Part shown: positions 29,532 to 37,857 of the stretch, piece after piece
Position numbering within the stretch: the first letter of the stretch is position 1
How the letters are laid out: each line of letters begins with the position of its first letter
Notes under the pieces: generated by a model
Database searches by the model: none
The model's input: only the letters and a program-made list of their open reading frames with translations
Told to the model about the DNA's origin: nothing
Position numbers and translations under genes: made by a program
DNA from: Acidobacteriota bacterium
GTDB lineage: Bacteria; Acidobacteriota; Thermoanaerobaculia; Multivoradales; Multivoraceae
Assembly (NCBI GenBank): GCA_003388555.1
Contig: QQVD01000022.1
Span: 58,063-122,062 of the forward strand
Direction of reading: 5' to 3'
Length of the DNA stretch: 64,000 nucleotides

Positions 29532-29820
29532 GTGGCGAATCCCGGCACCTGACGCCGGCTCAGAGTCGAGACGTAGATCGATGCGTCTTCGGCGGTTCCA
29601 CATTCGGTGACCAGCCCGCCCCAGGTAGTGCGTGGATTCCCGCCTTCGCGGGAATGACGGAACTGGAGCGTTCTCGTGAGGCCTTCGGGTGCCCCTGCTT
29701 TTCTGCGCGGCAGCTCGGCTTCAGATTGGACATGGATTCCCGCCCCGGATCCGAGTCGAGGGGTAAAGGCTCTTGGCGGGAATGACGGGGTGGGGAGTTC
29801 TCGTGGAGGCGTTCGGGGGC
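29532..29820. repeat. Dispersed hairpin repeat, copy B (double hairpin)
   Basis: The first hairpin is ATTCCCGCCTTCGCGGGAAT at 29636-29655. About 80 bases later a second, expanded one begins with GGATTCCCGCC (about 29733) and closes with GGCGGGAATGACG (about 29775), its loop enlarged. Between them is an AGCTCGGC-T-AG stretch also found in copy C. It fills most of the higA-abiEi gap. Confidence 0.75.
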
Positions 29821-29864
29821 TCGAAACGATCTCGGCTCGAGGGAACTCGCCGGGGGCTTTCATG

Positions 29865-29893
29865 CCGACAGATAATCTACAAGAGTGTAGAAT
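29865..29893 (+). promoter_or_regulatory. abiE promoter with palindromic operator
   Basis: A possible -35 (CCGACA, 29865-29870) and -10 (TAGAAT, 29888-29893) are separated by 17 bases. A perfect inverted repeat, TCTACA-AGAG-TGTAGA (29876-29891), lies over the spacer and -10. AbiEi antitoxins are known to bind inverted repeats in their own promoter, and this fits. The predicted start of transcription is only a few bases before the ATG at 29904. Confidence 0.6.
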
Positions 29894-29903
29894 ATCCAGC
29901 AGT

Positions 29904-30500
29904 ATGAAAGTGCTGGACGATCTCCGTGTCTTAGAGGCATTCGCACCAGGGCAGCGAGGTGTCTTCTCGACACGCGACCTGCAGATCGCGCTCCGCGATC
30001 CGCAGCGGGCCTCGTTCTCGCGCCGGGTCGATGCCCTGATCGGGACGGGTCGCCTGCGACGCTTCCAACGCGGCTGGTACGTGGCCGAGGAGTTCGACCT
30101 CGCCACCCTGTCGCAGCGTCTGGCTCCGGAGTCGGTCGTCAGTTTCGCCAATGTGCTGGCCAGGCGCCTGCTCATCGGCCCCGCGCCGCGGCGACAGGTG
30201 ATGGCCACGAAGGTCGGACGCGGCAGGACCCATCGCGCGCTCGGAGTGGAGATCGTGCATCTGTCGGTGAGCCCCGAGCTCCTCTTCGGATTCGAGGTCG
30301 AGGACGGCGTGCGTTGGGCAGATGCCGAGAAGGCGGTGCTCGACACGCTGTACTTCCACCTTCGCGGCCGGAGGTACTCGTTCGACCTCTTCTCGGACAT
30401 CGACTTCGATCGGCTCGACGAGGATCGGCTGAGGAGCTATCTCGAGCGGTATCGGAACCCCAAGTTCGTCAAGTTCGCCCGCGGGGTGCTGGAGCTGTGA
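29904..30500 (+). CDS. abiEi: Type IV antitoxin AbiEi-like transcriptional regulator
   Basis: 198 aa. The N-terminal winged helix (LRVLEAFAPGQRGVFSTRDLQIAL, FSRRVDALIGTGRLRRFQRGWYV) and the C-terminal domain (SVVSFANVLARRLLIGPAPR, WADAEKAVLDTLYF) follow the AbiEi plan: DNA binding for autorepression plus an antitoxin domain. It overlaps the abiEii start by 4 bases (GTGA). AbiE systems act by abortive infection against phage and by plasmid/island maintenance. Confidence 0.82.
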   Translation: MKVLDDLRVLEAFAPGQRGVFSTRDLQIALRDPQRASFSRRVDALIGTGRLRRFQRGWYVAEEFDLATLSQRLAPESVVSFANVLARRLLIGPAPRRQVMATKVGRGRTHRALGVEIVHLSVSPELLFGFEVEDGVRWADAEKAVLDTLYFHLRGRRYSFDLFSDIDFDRLDEDRLRSYLERYRNPKFVKFARGVLEL

Positions 30501-31231
30501 AGGTCTCGAGGCCGGCTACGGTCGACGGTCTGTTCCTCTGGGTTCTGCACCGATTCGCGGAGGAGCTCGGTGCGGGGGCCGTGCTGAAGGGCGGCATCGC
30601 GCTCCGCCTGCTCGAGAGCCCGCGCTCGACGACAGACATCGACTTCGTGTTCGTGCCCTTCGAGTCAAAGAAGGCGGTTGCAGTCCTGATCGAGCGGATC
30701 CTCGGAGATCTCGATGACGCGGCCGTGGAGGTCCGGATCCACTCGAAGATGGTTCGCGCCACTGTCGCACTGGACGAGGCGGCGATCCAGGTGGAGGTGA
30801 ATGTCGCTCCGGCCTGTCCGACGACCTCTCTGATCACCGGGGAGTTCGCTCGTCGCCAGGGTCAGCCGTCGCGGGTCGTTGCGGTGATGGACTTCGATGC
30901 GGCGCTGAGCGACAAGCTGGCGGCTTGGAACGAGCGTCGCCTCGTCCGTGACCTCTACGACGGCTACTTCCTCGTTTCGCGCCTAGGTTCGAAAATCGAC
31001 GAGGGCCGGCTCGACGCCCGGCTGCGGAAGGTCGAGTCGCGGATTCCGCGGCTGAGAGGACGCAGACGCATGACCCGTGAGGAGATCGCCCGGGAGCTGC
31101 GCGAGGCCCTCGAGGCGCTCACGGACGAAGGCGTCGCGACCGAGCTCGCCGGCCAGCTCCCACCCGAGGAGCTGGTCGGGCTGGCAGCGAGGATTCGGTC
31201 GGTGCTCTTTGGGTTGGTGGAGCGGCTCTGA
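30497..31231 (+). CDS. abiEii: AbiEii/AbiGii-family nucleotidyltransferase toxin
   Basis: 244 aa. The nucleotidyltransferase signature is visible as VLKGGIALRLLESPRSTTDIDFVF (GG...TDID), with FDAALSDKLAAWNERRLVRDLYDGYFL further on, as in AbiEii toxins that add nucleotides to tRNA 3' ends or other targets. GTG start at 30497 coupled to abiEi. The last codons (VERL) lie directly against a copy of the upstream RHH antitoxin's 3' half, so the original 3' flank may have been lost by recombination, but the protein length is in the normal range. Confidence 0.85.
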   Translation: MKVSRPATVDGLFLWVLHRFAEELGAGAVLKGGIALRLLESPRSTTDIDFVFVPFESKKAVAVLIERILGDLDDAAVEVRIHSKMVRATVALDEAAIQVEVNVAPACPTTSLITGEFARRQGQPSRVVAVMDFDAALSDKLAAWNERRLVRDLYDGYFLVSRLGSKIDEGRLDARLRKVESRIPRLRGRRRMTREEIARELREALEALTDEGVATELAGQLPPEELVGLAARIRSVLFGLVERL

Positions 31232-31233
31232 AG

Positions 31234-31343
31234 ATCTCGGCCCTCACCGAGCTCGACACGGAGACCCGCTTTCTGGCCCGCGCGGCCCTTGGTTCGCCTG
31301 CTCGTGGTCTCGAGTTGCTCGAGAAGCTGGCCGCCGAGTCGAG
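31234..31343 (+). pseudogene. Duplicated 3' half of the RHH antitoxin gene
   Basis: Reads ISALTELDTETRFLARAALG then SPARGLELLEKLAAES, nearly identical at DNA and protein level to codons 36-72 of the antitoxin at 27350-27568. There is no start codon or RHH domain. It begins 3 bases after the abiEii stop and is followed by a hairpin repeat. Confidence 0.85.
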
Positions 31344-31395
31344 GTGGTGGGTCACTCCACAACCTCTCCGGATCTCGAGCGGAGTCAAGGCGCGG

Positions 31396-31660
31396 CGACG
31401 GACCCCGGCACTCGATGCCGCCTCGGAGTCGAGACGGAGATCGGGGTCTTCACCGTTCTGCCAAACGCTGACCAGCCCGCTTCAGGTAGGGCGTGGATTC
31501 CCGCCTTCGCGGGAATGACGTGGGTGGGGAGCTCTCGTGGAGGGTTTCGGGGTGCCACCGCGTCGCTGTTGCGGAGCTCGGCGTGAGGCAAGGCGTGGAT
31601 TCCCGCCTTGCCGGGAACGACGGTGGTGGTGAGTTTCTTCGGCGCGATCCTCTCCACCGA
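31396..31660. repeat. Dispersed hairpin repeat, copy C (double hairpin)
   Basis: First hairpin ATTCCCGCCTTCGCGGGAAT at 31497-31516; second, slightly diverged, ATTCCCGCCTTGCCGGGAAC at 31599-31618. The 150 bases before the first hairpin match copies A and B (CTCGGAGTCGAGACGGAGAT, GACCAGCCCG, CAGGTAGGGCGTGG). This copy occupies most of the gap before the FG-GAP gene. Confidence 0.78.
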
Positions 31661-31751
31661 AACTCCGAGTGAGGGGATCGCGACTCCTTCCTCGTTGGTG
31701 GGTCGACGCCGGCGCCACGGGGCGCTGCTCATCGACCGACGAGGAGGGGCC

Positions 31752-33425
31752 ATGTCAGCAACGCGATATTCGTTCCGAGAGAAGGCAGCCGATAGAGCAC
31801 GGTGGGGTAGGGCGCGGCGCGCGGCGCTCCTCTCTGGCGTCCTGATCGCCGCGGGGGGCACACTGCCGGCGCTGGGTCAGGACCTCGCCGTCGAGACGGC
31901 GGAGCTCTGGTTCAAGGACTCGCCGGGCGTGCTCGACAACGCGCATCCGGACGACCAGTTCGGCACCGCGCTGGCGACGTGCGACTTCGATGGCGACGGC
32001 TTCCCCGACCTTGCGGTCGGCGCCCCGGGCGACAAGTTCTTCGGCAATCTGCTCGAGGACTCGGGCGCCGTCAGCGTGCTGTACGGCGGACCTGCAGGTC
32101 TGTCGGCGAGCGATGACCAGATCCTCTACCAGAACGGCAACTCTCTGCCGGAGAGCGACGACTTCTTCGGCTCGGCGCTGGCTGCCGGCCACTTCAACGA
32201 CGATCTCTACTGCGACCTGGCGGTGGGCTCGCCCGGTGAGGACCTGAACGGCGACGAGGACGTGGGCGCCTTCGACGTCTTCTACGGCAGCAGCAGCGGC
32301 CTCGAGGACACGTCGACGACCTTCTACCAGGTGGGCCCACCGACCCTGAACAACCACGGCAGCACCCCCGAGGCGTTCGACCAGTTCGGCTCGAGCTTCG
32401 CGGTGGGCAACTTCAACGGCGACGCCTACCACGACCTGGCGGTGGGCGCGCCGCTCGAGAACTGGAACACCACCACGAACTCGGGGCACGTGATCGTCTA
32501 CCACGGCTCGGCGACCGGACTCGTGGTGCACTCGGGCTGGTCGCAGGCGCGCGCCGACATCCAGGGCGTCGAGGAGGCCGGCGACGAGTTCGGGCACTCG
32601 CTGGCCGCCGGCGACTTCGACGACGACGGCTTCGACGATCTCGCGATCGGCGTGCCGGGGCAGGAGATCGACGGCGACGTGCGCAGCGGGGCGGTGAGCG
32701 TCATCGTCGGCAGCGCGACCGGGCTGACGCCCGACGCCGACCTGCTCTACTCGCAGGACACGCCCGGCATCGGGCCTGCGTCCGAGCCTGACGACGAGTG
32801 GGGACGGGTGCTGGCGGCCGGCAACTTCAACGGTGACGACTACGAAGACCTGGCGGTGGGCTCACCGCTCGAAGGCCTGGTGGGAGCGTCGGACGCCGGA
32901 GCCTTCGGCGTGATGTACGGCTCGGTCTTCGGTCCGCTCGCGGCGAGCTACGACAGCTACACCCAGGATCAGATCGGTGGCGGAGGCGCCAGCGAGGGCG
33001 GAGATCAGTTCGGCTATTCGCTGGCGGCCGGGAACGTCGACGGCGACGAGTACGACGACCTGTTGATCGGCTCTCCGTTCGAGGATGTCGTGGCCATCGT
33101 CAACGCCGGCGCGTTCGTGATCGCCTACGGCTCCGACCAGGGCATCCAGCCCGAGCGGGCCGACTGGATCACTCAGGCCGCCATCTCCGTCGAGACCTCG
33201 GAGACCGCGGACTACTTCGGCATGACGGTCGCCTTCGGCGATTTCGACCGCGACGGCCACTACGAGGCGGTGATCGCGGCCCCGGGCGAGGACGTGCCGT
33301 GCACGCTGAACTGCGTGGGCACCGCCACCGACGCCGGCGTCGTGATCGTGATGGACGACGGGTCGATCTTCGACGACGGATTCGAGGCGGGCAGCACCGC
33401 GGCGTGGTCGTCGACGGTGCCTTGA
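31752..33425 (+). CDS. Secreted FG-GAP repeat (integrin-like propeller) protein with DGFE tail
   Basis: 557 aa. Signal peptide AALLSGVLIAAGGTLPALGQ, then seven FG-GAP blades, each with a calcium-binding loop: FDGDGFPDLAVGAPGD, FNDDLYCDLAVGSPGE, FNGDAYHDLAVGAP, FDDDGFDDLAIGVPG, FNGDDYEDLAVGSP, VDGDEYDDLLIGSP and FDRDGHYEAVIAAPGE. The seven-bladed count matches an integrin-alpha-like propeller. The tail IFDDGFEAGSTAAWSSTVP belongs to the DGFES family in this window. AGGAGG precedes the ATG. Likely surface-exposed and adhesive. Confidence 0.9.
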   Translation: MSATRYSFREKAADRARWGRARRAALLSGVLIAAGGTLPALGQDLAVETAELWFKDSPGVLDNAHPDDQFGTALATCDFDGDGFPDLAVGAPGDKFFGNLLEDSGAVSVLYGGPAGLSASDDQILYQNGNSLPESDDFFGSALAAGHFNDDLYCDLAVGSPGEDLNGDEDVGAFDVFYGSSSGLEDTSTTFYQVGPPTLNNHGSTPEAFDQFGSSFAVGNFNGDAYHDLAVGAPLENWNTTTNSGHVIVYHGSATGLVVHSGWSQARADIQGVEEAGDEFGHSLAAGDFDDDGFDDLAIGVPGQEIDGDVRSGAVSVIVGSATGLTPDADLLYSQDTPGIGPASEPDDEWGRVLAAGNFNGDDYEDLAVGSPLEGLVGASDAGAFGVMYGSVFGPLAASYDSYTQDQIGGGGASEGGDQFGYSLAAGNVDGDEYDDLLIGSPFEDVVAIVNAGAFVIAYGSDQGIQPERADWITQAAISVETSETADYFGMTVAFGDFDRDGHYEAVIAAPGEDVPCTLNCVGTATDAGVVIVMDDGSIFDDGFEAGSTAAWSSTVP

Positions 33426-33476
33426 AGGTGGTCGGCATCGGTTCGCCCTGGCGACGAAGACTTGGAGTGGTTGTGT

Positions 33477-33492
33477 TCTAACTTCTGTTAGA
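33477..33492. promoter_or_regulatory. Palindromic operator candidate upstream of the AbrB/Doc operon
   Basis: Perfect inverted repeat TCTAAC-TTCT-GTTAGA, 31 bases before the antitoxin ATG, with a possible -10 (TTAGAT) overlapping its right arm. AbrB/MazE-type antitoxins autorepress through such sites. The 6-4-6 geometry and the TCTA start match the abiE operator at 29876-29891. Confidence 0.55.
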
Positions 33493-33522
33493 TCCTCGGT
33501 TTCGAGGGCGATCGAGGCTCAC

Positions 33523-33753
33523 ATGACGACCAAGACCGTGAAACTCACCAAAGTCGGCAATTCCACCGGTGTCATCCTGCCGCGGGAGGTCCTCGAGAAG
33601 CTGCGCGTCGAACGGGGTGACGTCCTCTCGGTTGTCGAGACGCCCGACGGCATCGAGCTCACGCCCTACGATCCCGACTTCGCGGATCAGATGGAAGTGG
33701 CCGAGCGTGTGATGCGCGAAGACCGCGACGTCCTCCGACTCCTCAGCGAGTAG
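33523..33753 (+). CDS. AbrB/MazE-family antitoxin
   Basis: 76 aa. KTVKLTKVGNSTGVILPREVLEKLRVERGDVLSVVETPDGIEL is a SpoVT/AbrB swapped-hairpin DNA-binding domain. The acidic C-terminus (DQMEVAERVMREDRDVLRLL) should wrap the toxin. It precedes a Doc/Fic toxin by 14 bases and is likely its antitoxin and repressor. Confidence 0.92.
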   Translation: MTTKTVKLTKVGNSTGVILPREVLEKLRVERGDVLSVVETPDGIELTPYDPDFADQMEVAERVMREDRDVLRLLSE

Positions 33754-33767
33754 CGGGGGAGTGGCGT

Positions 33768-34160
33768 TTGCCCGTCTGGGTTCGCGGCGACGCGGTGATG
33801 GCCATCCATCGGCGTCAGATCGCCGAGCACGGAGGGGCGGCCGGAGTCCGCGACGAGGGTCTTCTGGCGTCGGCACTGGCGAAGCCAAAGAAACTGCATG
33901 CCTATGCCGAGCAGGCATCAGGGTTCGCTGCTCTCGCCGCGTCCCATGCCTTCGGGATCGCGCGCAATCACCCGTTCCTCGACGGCAACAAGCGCACTGC
34001 TTTCGTCGTCTGTCGGACCTTCCTGCTTCTCAACGGTTTCGAGCTCGCCGCGACGAGGGAGGAGAAGTACCGCACGTTCGTCGCCTTGGCCGCTGGCGAG
34101 CTCGCGGAGTCGGAGCTCGAGGAGTGGATCGAGCAGCGCCTGGAGGCGGTGGCGGAGTGA
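33768..34160 (+). CDS. doc: Doc/Fic-family death-on-curing toxin
   Basis: 130 aa. The Fic motif is HPFLDGNKR, intact in a Doc-length protein; VLAIHRRQIAEHGG-like N-terminus and GLLASALAKPKKL are also conserved. Doc phosphorylates EF-Tu and blocks translation; Fic relatives AMPylate. Start is TTG at 33768 with GGGGGAG 6-7 bases upstream. Partnered with the AbrB-type antitoxin rather than Phd, a known combination. Confidence 0.92.
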   Translation: MPVWVRGDAVMAIHRRQIAEHGGAAGVRDEGLLASALAKPKKLHAYAEQASGFAALAASHAFGIARNHPFLDGNKRTAFVVCRTFLLLNGFELAATREEKYRTFVALAAGELAESELEEWIEQRLEAVAE

Positions 34161-34241
34161 TCATGAGGGTGGCGCGGGCGTAGGGAATGCGTGCTCGTCG
34201 GCCCGTGCCTCTGGCGTGGCCGCTGTAGCAGCCTTCCTTGC

Positions 34242-34290
34242 CTGGAGCGTGGATTCCCGTGGATGCCCGTCCTCGCGGGAAGGACTTGGT
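34242..34290. repeat. Dispersed hairpin repeat, degenerate copy E
   Basis: GCGTGGATTCCCGTGGATG then CCCGTCCTCGCGGGAAGGAC: the same family core with a small insertion. It lies downstream of doc. Confidence 0.5.
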
Positions 34291-34403
34291 TGGAGAACCG
34301 ACCCGTCGCCCCCCGGTGTACCCTTGATTTCCAGCGGCGGCGTGGCAGACGGCGCCGCGCTCCTTCCTCCGCAAGAGCCAGGGAAGCCACTGGAGCTCGC
34401 GTC

Positions 34404-34808
34404 ATGTCCTCAGGCGCCACTGTCAACGTGATCCGCAGCCGAGTGGTCGGCGGCGTGACGGTGAAGGAGGTGGTGGGCTCGCCTTCGGTGCGCCAGTTCG
34501 TCGAGGCGGTGGACGAGATCTACCAGGACCGCCCGACGATCATGGTGGTCTGGGACTTCACGCACGGCTCGCCGGGCGAGCTGAGGTCCGAGGACCTGCG
34601 GCGGATCGCGGGACACGTGCGGCGCAGTGCGGCGCTACGTGCCAACGGCAGGACCGCGATGATCGCGCCGGGGGACCTCGCCTACGGCATGGGCAGGGTG
34701 CTCGAAGTCCTCCGCGAGCTCGAGGAGCTGCCGCTGGAGTTCAGGGTCTTCCGCACTGCCACGGAGGCGGCCGAGTGGCTGGGTATCGAGGGTCTGATGG
34801 ACGTTTGA
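34404..34808 (+). CDS. SpoIIAA/STAS-like domain protein
   Basis: 134 aa. The sequence VRQFVEAVDEIYQDRPTIMVVWDFTHGSPGE, LRANGRTAMIAPGDLAYGMGRVLEVL and FRVFRTATEAAEWLGIE follows the pattern of the SpoIIAA-like (STAS/SEC14-type) small proteins, with the central helix-strand and the RVFR-EA-WL end. It is presumably cytoplasmic; the function is unknown and the family assignment is by pattern only. GGAG lies upstream of the ATG. Confidence 0.6.
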   Translation: MSSGATVNVIRSRVVGGVTVKEVVGSPSVRQFVEAVDEIYQDRPTIMVVWDFTHGSPGELRSEDLRRIAGHVRRSAALRANGRTAMIAPGDLAYGMGRVLEVLRELEELPLEFRVFRTATEAAEWLGIEGLMDV

Positions 34809-35003
34809 AGCGGCGCGCGTGACGACAGAGTCGGCTGTCGCTTCAGCGTGCACCTGGTCCTCGCGGAGAGGATCGCGAGCGCGCTGGCAAGCTGGCCGTG
34901 CGGTGGCTCGCGGGGCAGCAACTACCACCTCGGAGGACGCTGTCCGACCGTCGCTCTCGACGACGTATCGGGCATGACGATTCACGTCTGGCCGGCGGAG
35001 ACG

Positions 35004-35020
35004 TCTCGGCTTCGCCGAGA
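35004..35020. repeat. Short perfect stem-loop
   Basis: TCTCGGC-TTC-GCCGAGA, 67 bases before the start of the large beta-helix gene. There is no T tract, so it is not an obvious terminator; it could sit in the leader of the following mRNA. Confidence 0.4.
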
Positions 35021-35086
35021 GGTCCGCGGCCCTGGGCCAGTATCGTCGGGTTCCGCACGTCCGAGAACAGCCTGAGAGGTGTCGCC

Positions 35087-37246
35087 ATGGGTCCTGTCCC
35101 CAGGAACGGCTCGAGTCGTTCGATTCGCTGGAGCTTCTGGAGCACCGCCGCGCTCGTTCTCGCCGCCTCCTCGGCGGCTTCCGCGGCTCCGGTCACCTGG
35201 GCCGATCCGACCGGTGTCTGCGCCGGCAACAACCCCTGCTTCACCACGATCGGTGATGCGGTGGCGAACGCGGGGCCGGCGCCGGCGCAGGTGTTCGTCT
35301 TCCCGGGCCCCTTCGCCGAGAGCGTCGACCTGAACACGATGGGCTCGGCCCTGGTCGGGGGGATGCCGGGCGACCTGACGGTGACCTCGGTCGACGTCGG
35401 CGGTCAGCCGGCGCCCGGGGCGCTGATCGCTCCGGCCAGTGGGCCCGCGATCACGGCGACGTCGTTCCCCGGCTCGCTGAGCCTGGACGGCCTCGAGGTG
35501 CGCTCGGTGGACGACAACGGCATCCTCCTGGCCTCCGGCATCCAACCGGTGCTGCTGGTGAACGTCGACGCCAACACCTGCCCGACGGGCAACGGCGTGG
35601 TGGTGGCAAACAGCGCCGGTCTGGTGCGCGTCGAGAGCTCGGTGGCGCGGCTCAACTTCAACGCCGGCTTCGCGCTCGCCAGCCAGGCCGGCACGGTCGA
35701 GGTGGTCGATTCGCTCTCCGAGCGCAACGACGGCTCCGGGTTCTCGCTCACCGGGGTCTCGCTGAGCGCCACCGGCTCGCAGGCGCTGAACAACGGCGGG
35801 GACGGGTTTCTCGTCAACACGCCGACGGCGGGAGGCGCTCTGATGCTCGACGACGTGACTGCCCAGGGCAACGGAGGCGACGGCGTGTTCGTGCTCAATG
35901 TGTTCCTGCCGCAGCAGTTCGCCACCGCGGTGGTGAGCCAGTCGGTCTTCAGCGGCAACGTCGACGACGGCGGCACCCTGGCGGCGACCGACCTCACGGT
36001 GAGCCAGCTCACGGCGAGCTCCAACGGCAGCAGCGGGCTGGTCGCCGCGGCGGACTCCCTCGACCTCTCCCAGGTCACCGCCGAGGACAACGGCTCGGAG
36101 GGCATCCTCGCGGTCGCCTCGGTGTCGGCGGCTGCCTTCGACATCACCGCTCGGGACAACGGCTCGTCGGGTTTCGATCTGCTGACTGCCGGGGCTCCAG
36201 GTGCGGTTGCCACGGTCGACGGAGTGATTGTGACTGGCAACATGGAGGACGGGTTTACCCTCGGCCTGGTCGATCCCCAGCTGCCGGCGTTCTCCGGGGC
36301 GAGCATCGTCGGGGTGACTGCGAACTCGAATGGCGCCGGCGGAGTCGCGGCGATCGTCGAGGATTCCTTGACCATCGACCAGGTCTCGGCCAGCGGCAAC
36401 GTGAGCGTCGGGGTCGGCGTCTTCGCCGGCGGCACCGCCGAGCTGTCGTTCATCACCGCGACCGGCCACGGCAGCTTCGGCATCGGCGGCCTCGCCGAGA
36501 GCCTCACCATCCGCGACAGCTCCGCCGACTCCAACGTCGTCGGCTTCGGGCTCTTCGGCAGCACCGACATCGTGCTCGAGCGGACCTCCGCCACCGGCAA
36601 TGGACCGTCGGGCGGCAATCCACCGGATGGTGCCGGCTACGCTCTGGTGGGTGTCGCAGGCCTGGAGGTCTCCGAGGCGGTCTCCGAGACCAACGAGATC
36701 GGCTGGTTCTTCGCCGACTCCCAGAACCCGCGCGACCCCGAGGTCCTCGCCGGCCTCGGGGCTCTCGGCCAGGGCTTCGCCGGGCTGCTGGACGCGACCG
36801 CCGCACCGCCGCCGCGCGGCGGGCCGACGCAGCGGATCACGATGCAGCAGACGCGCACCGAGAGCAACGTGCTCGGGTCGGTCGACATGACCCTGCTGAG
36901 CCCCAACCAGGTGCGGGTGCACTGCTCCGACTTCGTCGCCAACGGGCCTTCGGGCTTCGAGCTGCAGACCGCCGCGACGGTCGACGCGAGCCTGAACTAC
37001 TGGGGCGCTGCGAGTGGACCGACGCACCCCGGCAATCCTTCCGGCACCGGCGACGTGGTTCTGGACGCCGCGAACGGCGGCGTCGGTGTGGTGTCGTGGA
37101 GCCCCTTCCTGGTCGCGCCCGCCACTGCCGACGACTGCCCGGTGCTGGTGCCGGTGACCGAGATCCCGACCCTGGGCTCCACCGCTGCGGCGGTTCTCGC
37201 CCTGCTGATGGCGCTGGCGGCGACCGCGGTCCTGCGTCGGCGGTAG
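35087..37246 (+). CDS. Large secreted beta-helix protein with IPTL-CTERM-like sorting tail
   Basis: 719 aa. Signal peptide STAALVLAASSAASAAP; then about 600 aa of right-handed parallel beta-helix with repeated NGSSG/NGGDG turns (LTASSNGSSGLVAAADSLDL, AQGNGGDGVFVL, DNGSEGILAVASVSA). The C-terminus is a tripartite sorting signal: TEIPTLGSTAAA, a hydrophobic helix (VLALLMALAATAVL) and a basic end (RRR), close to IPTL-CTERM. Such proteins are processed by an exosortase/archaeosortase-type enzyme, not present in this window. A strong GAGAGGT site precedes the ATG. Confidence 0.88.
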   Translation: MGPVPRNGSSRSIRWSFWSTAALVLAASSAASAAPVTWADPTGVCAGNNPCFTTIGDAVANAGPAPAQVFVFPGPFAESVDLNTMGSALVGGMPGDLTVTSVDVGGQPAPGALIAPASGPAITATSFPGSLSLDGLEVRSVDDNGILLASGIQPVLLVNVDANTCPTGNGVVVANSAGLVRVESSVARLNFNAGFALASQAGTVEVVDSLSERNDGSGFSLTGVSLSATGSQALNNGGDGFLVNTPTAGGALMLDDVTAQGNGGDGVFVLNVFLPQQFATAVVSQSVFSGNVDDGGTLAATDLTVSQLTASSNGSSGLVAAADSLDLSQVTAEDNGSEGILAVASVSAAAFDITARDNGSSGFDLLTAGAPGAVATVDGVIVTGNMEDGFTLGLVDPQLPAFSGASIVGVTANSNGAGGVAAIVEDSLTIDQVSASGNVSVGVGVFAGGTAELSFITATGHGSFGIGGLAESLTIRDSSADSNVVGFGLFGSTDIVLERTSATGNGPSGGNPPDGAGYALVGVAGLEVSEAVSETNEIGWFFADSQNPRDPEVLAGLGALGQGFAGLLDATAAPPPRGGPTQRITMQQTRTESNVLGSVDMTLLSPNQVRVHCSDFVANGPSGFELQTAATVDASLNYWGAASGPTHPGNPSGTGDVVLDAANGGVGVVSWSPFLVAPATADDCPVLVPVTEIPTLGSTAAAVLALLMALAATAVLRRR

Positions 37247-37347
37247 TGGGCCAGGTCGGGGTGACGCAGACGGGCGGTGGAACGGCCGCAGGGCCGCGTG
37301 CCATCATCGGAGGCGGCAGCCAACCCATCGAAGAGGAGGATCCGGAG

Positions 37348-37722
37348 ATGAAGCTCGACTGGCGAAGGACGCTGGCTCTGGTGCTCGTGCTCGGACTGTC
37401 GATCGCTGGCTCGGTGTCGGCGGCGCATCACCTGAACGGCAGCTGGAACGTCACGGTGACGCTCGGCGACGGCCAGGGCGGCTCGGCGACTCTCGCTCTC
37501 GAAGAGCAGGAGGGCGGCAAGCTCACCGGCACCTACACCGGGGCCCTGGGTGAGGAGGAGGTCGAGGGTACGGTCGACGGCGCGGAGGTGGTCGTCTCGT
37601 TCGACTCGCAGGCCGGCAAGGTCACCTACAAGGGGACCTTCGCTGACGGCAAGATCACCGGCACCTGCACCTACGGCCAGCTCGGCGAGGGCACGTTCGA
37701 GGCGGTCAAGAAGGACGGCTAG
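37348..37722 (+). CDS. Small exported beta-rich protein
   Basis: 124 aa. Signal peptide LALVLVLGLSIAGSVSAAHH. The mature part is a run of short beta strands (GSWNVTVTLGDGQGGSATLA, GGKLTGTYTGALGEEEVEGT, GKITGTCTYGQLGEGTFEAV), as in lipocalin-like or barrel proteins that occur widely as unnamed exported proteins in soil bacteria. AGGAGGATCCGGAG before the ATG is a strong ribosome site, so it may be highly expressed. Function unknown. Confidence 0.75.
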   Translation: MKLDWRRTLALVLVLGLSIAGSVSAAHHLNGSWNVTVTLGDGQGGSATLALEEQEGGKLTGTYTGALGEEEVEGTVDGAEVVVSFDSQAGKVTYKGTFADGKITGTCTYGQLGEGTFEAVKKDG

Positions 37723-37857
37723 CGGGAGGCTCTTTCTGGGGTCGCGACTCGGTGCGTCAAAGGCGTCCGGGGCTCTGCGGGCGCGGCTCGCGCTCGCGTG
37801 CAAAGAGGTCTGGCGCTGCGGGGCTCGGGAGACACCGGGAGTCACTGGGAGTACGTC

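Noticed and set aside
28600..31660. CRISPR array suggested by repeated palindromes
   Set aside because: The repeats are 700-1800 bases apart, unevenly spaced, with long conserved flanks and no short unique spacers or cas genes. They are a dispersed element.
34982..37027. 681-codon minus-strand frame opposite the beta-helix/IPTL protein
   Set aside because: The plus-strand gene has a signal peptide, repeats and a sorting tail. The antisense frame has none.
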